A stretch of DNA of 64,000 bases from Pseudonocardia oroxyli (lineage in GTDB: Bacteria; Actinomycetota; Actinomycetes; Mycobacteriales; Pseudonocardiaceae). A program made the translations under genes and the position numbers. The notes under the pieces were generated by a model, which ran no database searches, was not told the origin of the DNA, and was given only the letters and a program-made list of their open reading frames with translations. Positions 23,803 through 31,876 of this stretch are shown in pieces (position 1 is the stretch's first letter; each line of letters opens with the position of its first letter). The stretch covers positions 1-64,000 of the forward strand of contig NZ_FNBE01000014.1 in NCBI RefSeq assembly GCF_900102195.1, read 5' to 3'.

Positions 23803-24893
23803 GCGGGCACCGGGTCGTCCAGGGACTGCGCGGCGGCGGCCCCGGGGGTGTCGGCGACGACCACCCCGGCCTCCGCGGCCCAGCCGACCTCGACCCGGTC
23901 CCCGGCCTGCACGGGGGTGGTGCCGGTGTCGCGGACCTGGCCGGTGCCGCCGGCGTCGAAGGCGACCAGGACGCGTCGGAACGCCCCCTGGTAGACGACG
24001 TCGGTGACCGTTGCGGACAGCGTGTTCTCCCCCTCCGCGCCGAGGTGCATCCGCTCCGGGCGCACCACCAGCGCGCACGCCCCGTCCGGCCCGGCGGCGC
24101 GCAGGTGCGCGGACCCGGTGTCCAGCAGCCCGCCGCGCAGGGTCCCGCTGAAGACCGTCGAGTCGCCGAGGAAGGTGGCGACGAACCGGCTCACCGGCGT
24201 CTCGTACAGCTCGGCCGGGGTGCCGACCTGCTCGATCCGCCCGTCCCGGAACACCGCGATGCGGTCGGACAGGGCGAGCGCCTCCTCCTGGTCGTGGGTC
24301 ACGAACACGAACGTGATGCCCAGCTCGGAGTGCAGCCGGGCGATCTCCAGCTGCAGGGACTCGCGCAGCTTCTTGTCCAGCGCGCCGAGCGGCTCGTCGA
24401 GCAGCATGGCCCGCGGCGCGAAGACGAACGCGCGGGCGAGCGCGACGCGCTGTTGCTGGCCGCCGGACAGCTGGCTGGGCAACCGGTCGCCGTGTGCGTC
24501 GAGGTGCACGAGCTCGAGCGCCTCCCGGACCCGCCGGGCGGCCTCGGGTTTGGCGACCTTGCGCTGCCGCAGCGGGAACGCGACGTTCTCGGCCGCGGTC
24601 ATGTGCGGGAACAGCGCGTAGCTCTGGAACACCATGCCGAGGTCTCGCCGGTGGGGCGGCAGGCGGGCGATGTCGGTGTCGTCGAGCAGGATGCGCCCGG
24701 AGGTGACCGCCTCGAAGCCCGCGATCATGTTCAGCGTCGTGGTCTTGCCCGAGCCGCTGGGGCCGAGCAGCGTCATGAACTCACCGGGCCGCACGTGCAG
24801 GTCCACGGCGTCGACGGCGGGCGCCGGGGCGCCCTTGAAGACCTTGGTCAGCGCCTCGGCGCGGATGCTCGCGCCGGTGGGGGTCTCAGGCAT
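23799..24893 (-). CDS. Polyamine-type ABC importer ATPase, PotA-like
   Basis: This 364-residue ATPase has Walker A (GPSGSGKTT), Q-loop (FQSYALFPHMT), signature LSGGQQQRVALARAF, Walker B (AMLLDEP) and an H-loop (VTHDQEEAL), followed by a C-terminal TOBE-like domain. This size and order match the PotA/spermidine-putrescine and related iron or phosphonate importers. Overlapping neighbours on both sides place it in one operon with two permeases, aldolase and kinase. The binding protein is divergent at 26839. Confidence 0.92.
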   Translation of the reverse strand: MPETPTGASIRAEALTKVFKGAPAPAVDAVDLHVRPGEFMTLLGPSGSGKTTTLNMIAGFEAVTSGRILLDDTDIARLPPHRRDLGMVFQSYALFPHMTAAENVAFPLRQRKVAKPEAARRVREALELVHLDAHGDRLPSQLSGGQQQRVALARAFVFAPRAMLLDEPLGALDKKLRESLQLEIARLHSELGITFVFVTHDQEEALALSDRIAVFRDGRIEQVGTPAELYETPVSRFVATFLGDSTVFSGTLRGGLLDTGSAHLRAAGPDGACALVVRPERMHLGAEGENTLSATVTDVVYQGAFRRVLVAFDAGGTGQVRDTGTTPVQAGDRVEVGWAAEAGVVVADTPGAAAAQSLDDPVPA

Positions 24894-25677
24894 GGCGGCG
24901 GTTCCTCCGGGTGACGCTGGCGAGCCCGAGCAGGGCGGTGGACACGACGAGCACGACGGTGGAGGCCGCCGCGATGGTGGGGTCGACCTCGTTGGTCACC
25001 GAGGTGAACATCCGCACGGGCAGCGTCTGCAGGTTCGGGGACTGGAGGAACATCGAGACCACCACCTCGTCGAACGAGGTGACGAAGGCGAACAGGGCGC
25101 CGGCGAGCACGCCCGGGCGGATGATCGGCAGCGTCACCGAGCGGAAGGTGGCCCACGCCGACGCGCCGAGGCTCGCCGCCGCCCGCTCCAGGGTCCGGTC
25201 GAACCCGCTCAGCGCGGCGGTGACGTTCACGGTGACGAAGGGCAGGGCGAGGACGGTGTGCGCCACCACGAAACCCGTCGGAGTGCCGATCAGGCCCCAG
25301 CCCAGGAAGGCCGCGTACATCGCCACGGCCACCACGATGCCCGGCACGATCAACGGCGCCAGGAACAGCCCGTCGACGGCACCCTTGGCCCGGAACCGGC
25401 TGCGGGCCAGCGCGAACGCGGCCATGGTGCCCAGGACCGTCGCCACCACGGTGACGATCACGGCGAGCTGCAGCGAGACCAGCAGCGCGGTCAGCCAGCT
25501 CTGTTCGGTGAAGAACGTGACGTAGTGCTGCACGCCCCAGCTGCGGGGCGGGAAGGCGAAGCTGTCCTCGCCGGAGAAGCTCAGCGGCACCACGATCAGC
25601 GTGGGCACCACCAGCCAGACCCCGACGAGGACGCCGAGGACCGCGAGGGTGCGGCGCAGGACGGGCGAGCCGGTCAC
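24886..25677 (-). CDS. Polyamine-type ABC permease, PotC-like
   Basis: This 263-residue inner-membrane permease has about six helices and the EAA loop pattern (ERAAASLGASAWATFRSVTLPIIRPGVLAGALFAF). The GTG start overlaps the stop of the PotB-like gene (GTGA), and its end overlaps the ATPase start. It forms the translocation path with its partner at 25674. Confidence 0.9.
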   Translation of the reverse strand: MTGSPVLRRTLAVLGVLVGVWLVVPTLIVVPLSFSGEDSFAFPPRSWGVQHYVTFFTEQSWLTALLVSLQLAVIVTVVATVLGTMAAFALARSRFRAKGAVDGLFLAPLIVPGIVVAVAMYAAFLGWGLIGTPTGFVVAHTVLALPFVTVNVTAALSGFDRTLERAAASLGASAWATFRSVTLPIIRPGVLAGALFAFVTSFDEVVVSMFLQSPNLQTLPVRMFTSVTNEVDPTIAAASTVVLVVSTALLGLASVTRRNRRHA

Positions 25678-26606
25678 ACCAGACCCCCCGCCACGCCGGC
25701 GCCCGCGGACGACCGGGTGCCCCGGGTCCGGGTCAGCAGCGCGACCCCGCCGAGCAGGACCAGCGTGACCACCAGCAGGGCGACGGCCAGCGCGCCCGCG
25801 GCGCCGAAGTTCACCAGCTGGTTGACCTGCACCGAGATGAACTGCGCGAGCATCGACTGCTGCGGGGAGCCCACCAGCGAGGGCGTGACGTAGAAGCCGA
25901 GGGACAGCACCATGACCAGCGTGGCCCCGGCGGCGACGCCCGGGAAGGACAGCGGCAGGTAGACCTGCCGGAACGCGGCGACGGGCCGGGCGCCGAGGCT
26001 CAGCGCGGCGTCCACCAGCTTGCGGTCGATGCCGCGCATGGTGGTGTAGACGGGCAGCACCACGAACGGCAGCATCACCTGCGCCATCGCGACGGTGACC
26101 CCCGCCGTCGTGCCGAGCATCCGCAGCGGCCCGATCCCGACCGCGCCGAGCACCGTGTTGACCAGGCCGTTGTCCTGCAGCAGGACCACCCAGGCGAAGG
26201 TGCGGGCCATCAGCGACGTCCAGAACGGGATCAGCACCACGGCCAGCAGGACCGCCCGCCAGCGCCCGGAGACGATCGTCATCAGGTAGGCGTAGGGGTA
26301 GGCGACGAGCAGGCAGACGACCGTCACGATCGCCGCCATGCCCAGCGTGCGGAGCACGACGGTCAGCGAGACCTCGTCGGTGAGGATGGCGGTGTAGTTC
26401 CCGAGCCCCGGCTCGGGCGTGGTCACCGACAGCCAGAGCAGCCGCAGCGCGGGCACCACGAAGAACACCACCAGCACGACGACGGCGGGCACCGCGAGCA
26501 GCAGCGTCGCCCGGGCGAGCAGTCCGCGGCCACGACCCGGTGGCCTCGCGGACCCGGGCTCCGTGGGAGCGCGGGACGCCCTCCGCGGCGGGGTGCTGAC
26601 GGCCAT
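25674..26606 (-). CDS. Polyamine-type ABC permease, PotB-like
   Basis: This 310-residue membrane permease has a basic N-terminal tail, about six helices and an EAA loop (DAALSLGARPVAAFRQVYLPLSFPGVAAG). AAGGGGA precedes the ATG. It is the first gene of the leftward operon and lies 33 bases from the IclR-like box at 26639, so it probably carries the regulated promoter. Confidence 0.9.
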   Translation of the reverse strand: MAVSTPPRRASRAPTEPGSARPPGRGRGLLARATLLLAVPAVVVLVVFFVVPALRLLWLSVTTPEPGLGNYTAILTDEVSLTVVLRTLGMAAIVTVVCLLVAYPYAYLMTIVSGRWRAVLLAVVLIPFWTSLMARTFAWVVLLQDNGLVNTVLGAVGIGPLRMLGTTAGVTVAMAQVMLPFVVLPVYTTMRGIDRKLVDAALSLGARPVAAFRQVYLPLSFPGVAAGATLVMVLSLGFYVTPSLVGSPQQSMLAQFISVQVNQLVNFGAAGALAVALLVVTLVLLGGVALLTRTRGTRSSAGAGVAGGLV

Positions 26607-26638
26607 GACCGTCCCCTTCCGTTCTCGCTATTCGACAC

Positions 26639-26658
26639 GCATTTCACGAAGCGAAATC
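26639..26658. promoter_or_regulatory. IclR-like operator box, leftward operon
   Basis: GCATTTCACGAAGCGAAATC contains an ATTTC-N7-GAAAT inverted repeat. It matches the box at 26796-26815 in all fixed positions, differing only within the central spacer. It lies 33 bases upstream of the leftward permease gene. Confidence 0.65.
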
Positions 26659-26795
26659 ACACGGTGGCGCTGACGAGCCGTCCCTGTCAACCCGCGACGA
26701 GCAGGTGTAACACCCCGGAAATCGGACACGCGGCCGGTCGGGCCAGGGCTTGACGACACGGGAAACGAGTGTTCATGCTTTCTGCGATACGAAGT

Positions 26796-26815
26796 GCATT
26801 TCATATTCTGAAATC
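26796..26815. promoter_or_regulatory. IclR-like operator box, rightward operon
   Basis: GCATTTCATATTCTGAAATC is the second copy of the ATTTC-N7-GAAAT box, 23 bases before the start of the binding-protein gene. Both boxes are read in the same orientation and are preceded by loosely similar TTCT-containing sequence. The 232-base gap holds no gene. Confidence 0.65.
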
Positions 26816-26838
26816 CTCCTCCCCTGAAGGTGGTCCCT

Positions 26839-27891
26839 GTGCGATTCCCGAGAGGTCTTCTGCACGCCGTCGCCCTGGCCGGTCTGGTGGGCTTCGGCGC
26901 CACCGCGTGCTTCGGCCCCGTCGGCGAGTCCGCGGGCGGTGGCGCCCAGTCGGTCGTGTTCGCCAACACCGGCGGCGCGCTCGCCGAGATCTTCAAGGCC
27001 AACGCCTACGCCGACCTGGCCGCCGAGGGCGTCACGGTCGCCGAGGAGTCCCCGAACAACGAGGCCAAGCTGACCGCCATGGTCCAGGCGGGCAACCCGA
27101 CGTGGGACGTCTTCTACTCCACGCCGTACACGGCGATGGGCAAGTGCGACGTGCTCTTCGAGAAGATCGACTACAGCCGGATCCAGACCGCGGGGCTCGA
27201 GCAGAGCCAGCTGTCCGAGTGCGGCGTCCCGATGATCAACTCGTCCTTCCTGCTCGTGTACAACAAAGACAAGTACGGCGCGAACCCGCCGACGAGCTGG
27301 GCGGACTTCTACGACACCACGCGGTTCCCCGGCAACCGCGGGATCATGAACTACGCCAAGGACGCCGGCATGGAGACCGCCCTGCTGGCCGACGGCGTGC
27401 CCGGTGACCGGCTCTACCCGCTCGACTACGACCGCGCCTTCGCCACGCTCGACGGCATCCGCTCCTCGCTGCGCTTCTTCGACACCGGCGCCCAGCAGAC
27501 CCAGGCCCTGCAGTCCGGCGAGGTCGACATGATGCTCGCCTGGCCCGGCCGCGCGTACGACGCGCTCAAGAGCGGCGCCCCGCTCGCGGTGGTGTGGAAC
27601 CAGCCGCTGAAGTACTACGACGTGGTCGCGATCGTGAAGGGCGCCCCGCACCAGGAGCAGGCCTACCAGCTGATCAACAGCCTGATCGCCCAGAAGAACC
27701 AGGAGGCCATCGCGAACCGGCTGCCCTACGAGCCCGCCAACACCCAGGCCGCCAAGAGCTCCGACCCGCAGATCGCCGAGTTCGTCGACGGACCCCGGTC
27801 GCAGGGCACCACCGTCGTGCGCGACAACGCCTGGTGGGCGGCGAACCTCGACGAGGCCACCCAGCGCTGGACGGGCTGGGTCAACCGGTGA
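26839..27891 (+). CDS. PotD-like ABC substrate-binding lipoprotein
   Basis: This 350-residue protein has a signal peptide with lipobox GATAC and the spermidine/putrescine-binding-like pattern (VVFANTGGALAEIFKANAYADLAAEGV; GMETALLADGVPG). It should deliver the ligand to the divergently encoded PotABC-like importer. The GTG at 26839 is chosen because AAGGTGG stands about six bases before it; a GTG nine bases upstream is possible. The stop overlaps the next start (GTGA). Confidence 0.9.
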   Translation: MRFPRGLLHAVALAGLVGFGATACFGPVGESAGGGAQSVVFANTGGALAEIFKANAYADLAAEGVTVAEESPNNEAKLTAMVQAGNPTWDVFYSTPYTAMGKCDVLFEKIDYSRIQTAGLEQSQLSECGVPMINSSFLLVYNKDKYGANPPTSWADFYDTTRFPGNRGIMNYAKDAGMETALLADGVPGDRLYPLDYDRAFATLDGIRSSLRFFDTGAQQTQALQSGEVDMMLAWPGRAYDALKSGAPLAVVWNQPLKYYDVVAIVKGAPHQEQAYQLINSLIAQKNQEAIANRLPYEPANTQAAKSSDPQIAEFVDGPRSQGTTVVRDNAWWAANLDEATQRWTGWVNR

Positions 27892-30047
27892 GGCTGGTCG
27901 GGTACGGCGACCGGCTGTCCGTCGCGGCGGGCGGCGAGGTCGCCTTCCGGATCTCCGCGGAGCACCCGCAGGTGCGTCCGGAGATCGTCCGGCTCCGGCG
28001 GGGCGGCGGGCCGCGACACGGCTCCGCCCTGGTCGAGGAGCCCGTCGCGGCGGACCTGCCGGACACCGTGCCCGGCCGCGTCCAGCACACCACCTCGGGC
28101 TCGTTCGTCGAGACCGACCCGGTCCCCGCGCGGGCGCGGGTGGGCCTGGCCCTGTGGTTCCGCCCGACCCTGCTCGCGGACGAGCGGCCGCTGATCGCGG
28201 TCGGTCCGCTGGTGCTCGCGGTGTCCGCGGCGGGGCTGGTCCTGCGCCACGGCGACACCGTGCTCGCCGCACCCGCCGCACCCGTCGTCGAGCGGCAGTG
28301 GGCCTTCGCGGCGGCGGTGGTGTCCGGGTCCGGCACCCGGCTCACCCTGCACCGCCCCGGGGCGGCGGTGGTCGAGGCGCTCGCCGAGACCGGGGCGGTG
28401 CCGGTCGGCGGCCCGCTGCGCGTCGGCTCGTCGGGCCCCTCCGGGCCCGGCCTCGGCCGGACGTTCAACGGCGGTGTGGCCCGTCCCGTCGTCGGGGACG
28501 CCTGGTCGCCCGACGTCACCGAGGCGTTGGCGGGCGGGGCCGACGCGCTCGCCCTCCTCGACCCCGCCACCACCTGCGCCCTGGACCTGGGCGCGGAGCC
28601 CGGGGGCACGCACGTCCCGGACCGCGGCGGCCTGACGACCGGCGGCACCGTCCACCACCTGCCCACCCGCGGTGTGCCGGGGCCGTTCTGGACCGGCGCG
28701 GAGCGGGACTTCCGCGCCTCCCCCGCCGAGTTCGACGCCCTGCACCTGCACGACGACGACCTCGCCGACGCCGGCTGGGACACCGACCTGACCTGGGCGG
28801 TCCCGGCCGCGCTGCCGAGCGGGGTGTACGCCCTCAAGATCACCGCGGGGGCGGACGTCGACCGGATCCCGGTCGTGGTCACCCCCGCGGAGCAGCCGGA
28901 GCACCCGGCGCACCCCGCCCCGGTGCTGGTCGTGTTGCCGACCTGGACCTACCTCGCCTACGCGAACTGGCGCACCTACGCCGAGTACGAGACCGAGCGG
29001 CTGACCCTCTACGGCGAGGACCGCGGCATCGACGAGCGGGACCGGTGGCTCGCGGCACACCCCGAGCTCGGCCGCTCCCTCTACGACGTGCACTCGGACG
29101 GCTCCGGGGTCTGCTACTCGACCCGGCTGCGCCCGATCGTCAACATCCGGCCGGACTACTACACCCCGACCACCCGCGGGTTCCGCCACTTCGCGCAGGA
29201 CCTGCTCCTGCTCGACTGGCTGGACGGGCGCGGGGAGGACTACGCCGTCGTCACGGACGACGAGGTGGAACAGCAGGGTCTCGCGCTCCTGTCCCGCCAC
29301 CGGGTCGTGCTCACCGGCGGGCATCCCGAGTACTGCTCGGCCGGGATGCTGGACTCCTACCTGGCGTACACGCGGACCGGCGGGCGCCTGATGTACCTGG
29401 GCGGCAACGGGTTCTACCAGGTCACGGCCCGGCACCCGGGGGTGCCGGACGCGCTGGAGATCCGCCGCGGGCACGCCGGGGTGGCCACCTGGGTCTCCGA
29501 TCCCGGCGAGGAGCACCTCTCCGCGACCGGGGAGCCCGGCGGGCTCTGGCGGATGCGCGGGCGCGCGCCGAACGTGCTGGCGGGCGTCGGGTTCACCGCG
29601 CAGGGGTTCGACAAGGGCTCGGGCTACCGGCGCAGCGAGGCGAGCGCCGACCCCGCCGTGTCCTGGGTGTTCGACGGGGTGAAGGCCGGTGTCGGCGAGG
29701 TGTTCGGCGACGAGGGCCCCGGGCTCGGCGGCGCCGCGGGCGACGAGCTGGACCGCGCCGACCTCACCCTCGGCACCCCGGCGGACGCCGTCGTCCTCGC
29801 CTCGTCGGTCGGCCACTCGGCGAAGATCGCCCTGGTCCCCGAGGAGGTCGACCACGGCTACGCCGCTCCCCCGCCCGGGCTGCACCCGAAGATCCGTTCC
29901 GACGTCGTGCTGCTGCACCGCCCCGGCGGCGGCGCGGTGTTCTCCGTCGGGTCCATCGCCTGGTCCACGGCGATGAGCCACGCCGGCGGCGACAACGACA
30001 CCGCCCGGGTGACCGGGAACGTCCTCGACCGCTTCAAGGAGTCCTGA
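27888..30047 (+). CDS. N,N-dimethylformamidase large-subunit-like protein
   Basis: This 719-residue protein resembles the beta (large) subunit of N,N-dimethylformamidase, an iron amidase. The conserved core includes WTYLAYANWRTYAEYE, the phenolate-rich region NIRPDYYTPTTRGFRHFAQDLLLLDWL, and GGHPEYCSAGM, where H479 and E481 match the iron-site H-x-E of the known enzyme. A laminin-G-like N-terminal part fits the family. No small subunit gene is nearby. The linked genes make dimethylformamide itself doubtful; it is better called an amidase of unknown substrate. Confidence 0.82.
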   Translation: MRLVGYGDRLSVAAGGEVAFRISAEHPQVRPEIVRLRRGGGPRHGSALVEEPVAADLPDTVPGRVQHTTSGSFVETDPVPARARVGLALWFRPTLLADERPLIAVGPLVLAVSAAGLVLRHGDTVLAAPAAPVVERQWAFAAAVVSGSGTRLTLHRPGAAVVEALAETGAVPVGGPLRVGSSGPSGPGLGRTFNGGVARPVVGDAWSPDVTEALAGGADALALLDPATTCALDLGAEPGGTHVPDRGGLTTGGTVHHLPTRGVPGPFWTGAERDFRASPAEFDALHLHDDDLADAGWDTDLTWAVPAALPSGVYALKITAGADVDRIPVVVTPAEQPEHPAHPAPVLVVLPTWTYLAYANWRTYAEYETERLTLYGEDRGIDERDRWLAAHPELGRSLYDVHSDGSGVCYSTRLRPIVNIRPDYYTPTTRGFRHFAQDLLLLDWLDGRGEDYAVVTDDEVEQQGLALLSRHRVVLTGGHPEYCSAGMLDSYLAYTRTGGRLMYLGGNGFYQVTARHPGVPDALEIRRGHAGVATWVSDPGEEHLSATGEPGGLWRMRGRAPNVLAGVGFTAQGFDKGSGYRRSEASADPAVSWVFDGVKAGVGEVFGDEGPGLGGAAGDELDRADLTLGTPADAVVLASSVGHSAKIALVPEEVDHGYAAPPPGLHPKIRSDVVLLHRPGGGAVFSVGSIAWSTAMSHAGGDNDTARVTGNVLDRFKES

Positions 30048-30866
30048 GTGCCCACCACCCGCGAGCTCGCCGAGAAGGCGCGCTTCGTCCGCACCGAGAC
30101 GGTCCGGCTCACCCGGATCGCCGGGGCGGGCCACTACAGCGCGGTGTTCTCCTGCGCGGAGATCCTCGCCGCCCTCTACTACGCCGAGCTGCGGCTCGAC
30201 CCGGCCCGACCGGACTGGCCGGACCGGGACCGGTTCGTGATGAGCAAGGGCCACGCGGCGATCGGCCTCTACCCGGTGCTCGCCGACCTGGGCTACTTCG
30301 ACCCGGCCGAGCTGGACTCCTACACCCGGCTCGGCAGCCCGTTCGGCGACCACCCGGACATGAAGCGGATCGCCGGCGTCGACTTCTCGTCGGGGTCGCT
30401 GGGCCACGGCCTGTCCGTCGGCGTCGGGATGGCGCTCGCGGGCAGGCTCGCCGGGCACGACCACCGCACCTGGGTGCTGCTCGGCGACGGCGAGCTGGCC
30501 GAGGGCCAGATCTGGGAGGCGGCGACGTCCGCGAGCCACTACGGCCTCGGGGACCTCGTCGCGGTCGTCGACGCGAACCAGCTGGGCATCGACGGGTTCG
30601 TCGCGGACGTCATGGGCGCCGAGCCGATCGACGCCCGGTTCGCCGCGTTCGGCTGGGGCGTCCAGCGGGTCGACGGGCACGACCTCCCGGCGCTGCTCGC
30701 CGCGTTCGCCGCGCTGCCCGCCCGCGGCGGAACGGTCCCGCAGGTGATCGTCGCGGACACGGTGAAGGGGAAGGGCGTGGCCCGGATGGAGCTGAGCCCG
30801 GACTGGCACGTCGGCAACCTCGCGGGCGCCGACTACGACGACGTCCTCACGGAGCTGGCCCGATGA
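30048..30866 (+). CDS. Transketolase N-terminal subunit
   Basis: This 272-residue protein is the thiamine-diphosphate half of a split transketolase. It shows SKGHAAIGLYPVLADLGYF, SSGSLGHGLSVGVGMALAG and the cofactor motif GDGELAEGQIWEAATSASHYGLGDLVAVVDANQ. It begins directly after the amidase stop, and its stop overlaps the start of the second half. Split transketolases transfer two-carbon units between sugars, or to formaldehyde in some relatives. Confidence 0.93.
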   Translation: MPTTRELAEKARFVRTETVRLTRIAGAGHYSAVFSCAEILAALYYAELRLDPARPDWPDRDRFVMSKGHAAIGLYPVLADLGYFDPAELDSYTRLGSPFGDHPDMKRIAGVDFSSGSLGHGLSVGVGMALAGRLAGHDHRTWVLLGDGELAEGQIWEAATSASHYGLGDLVAVVDANQLGIDGFVADVMGAEPIDARFAAFGWGVQRVDGHDLPALLAAFAALPARGGTVPQVIVADTVKGKGVARMELSPDWHVGNLAGADYDDVLTELAR

Positions 30867-31876
30867 CCGAGACCCAGGCCCCGGCGGAGTTCTTCGGCTT
30901 CAAGGACTCCCGCTCGGTCGACGGCACCGACACCCGCGCGATCCCGGCCTTCGTCTTCGGCGAGGAGCTGGCCGACCTCGCCGAGCAGGACGACCGGATC
31001 GTCGTGCTCACCGCCGACCTCGGCCGGTCCAACCGGGCCACCGACTTCGGGGCGCGCCATCCCGAGCGGTTCGTGAACGTCGGGATCGCCGAGAAGAACA
31101 TGATCACGACGGCGGCGGGGATGGCCGCGAGCGGGTTCGTGCCGTTCGCGGCGACGTTCGGCTCCTTCGCGGCGCTGCTGTGCGCCGAACAGATCCGCAC
31201 CGACTGCGCCTACCCGAACCTCCCGGTGCGGGTGCTCGGGCACCACTCGGGCATGTCGATGGGCTTCTACGGCACCAGCCACCACAGCCTCGAAGACCTC
31301 GGCATGATGCGCTGCATCGCCGACCTCACGGTCGTGTGCGCCACGGACGCGAACCACCTCCGGGCCCTGCTGCGGCTCTCGCTCGACCATCCCGGCGCGA
31401 TGTACCTGCGGCTGGGCCGCGGGCGCGACCCGCAGGTCTACGACGTGGTGCCGGACCTGGCGCTCGGCCGGGCGGAGACGCTGCGGGACGGCTCGGACCT
31501 CACGATCGTCGCGACGGGTTCCGAGGTCCACCCGGCCCTGCGGGCCGCCGAGGAGCTCGCCCGCGACGGGATCACCACCCGCGTGCTCGACATGTGGACG
31601 ATCTCGCCACTGGACCGCGAGGCCGTCGTCGACGCCGCCCGCACCACCGGCGCCGTGCTGACCGTCGAGGAGGCCAACGTGACCGGCGGCCTGGGGTCCG
31701 CGGTCGCGGAGTGCCTGCTCGACGCGGGCCTCGCCCCCCGCTTCCGCCGCCACGGCGTCCCCGACGAGCACGTGCCCGTCGGACCGCCGGCCGCGCTCTA
31801 CGCCCACTACCGGCTCGACGGCCCCGGAATCGCCGCCGTCGCCCGCGAGCTGCTCACGAAAGGCACGACGCCATGA
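30863..31876 (+). CDS. Transketolase C-terminal subunit
   Basis: This 337-residue protein carries the pyrimidine-binding and C-terminal domains of a split transketolase. It has the catalytic glutamate region VNVGIAEKNMITTAAGMAASGFVPFAATF and the late motif GTGAVLTVEEAN-like THGAVLTVEEA region (TTGAVLTVEEAN). Its ATG overlaps the preceding stop (ATGA), so the two halves are made in equal amounts. It acts in the cytoplasm with the product of the preceding gene. Confidence 0.93.
   Translation: MTETQAPAEFFGFKDSRSVDGTDTRAIPAFVFGEELADLAEQDDRIVVLTADLGRSNRATDFGARHPERFVNVGIAEKNMITTAAGMAASGFVPFAATFGSFAALLCAEQIRTDCAYPNLPVRVLGHHSGMSMGFYGTSHHSLEDLGMMRCIADLTVVCATDANHLRALLRLSLDHPGAMYLRLGRGRDPQVYDVVPDLALGRAETLRDGSDLTIVATGSEVHPALRAAEELARDGITTRVLDMWTISPLDREAVVDAARTTGAVLTVEEANVTGGLGSAVAECLLDAGLAPRFRRHGVPDEHVPVGPPAALYAHYRLDGPGIAAVARELLTKGTTP

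Noticed and set aside
27888-30047. Naming this gene a true dimethylformamidase
   Set aside because: The small subunit gene is missing and the neighbouring kinase, aldolase and transketolase do not fit simple dimethylformamide breakdown.
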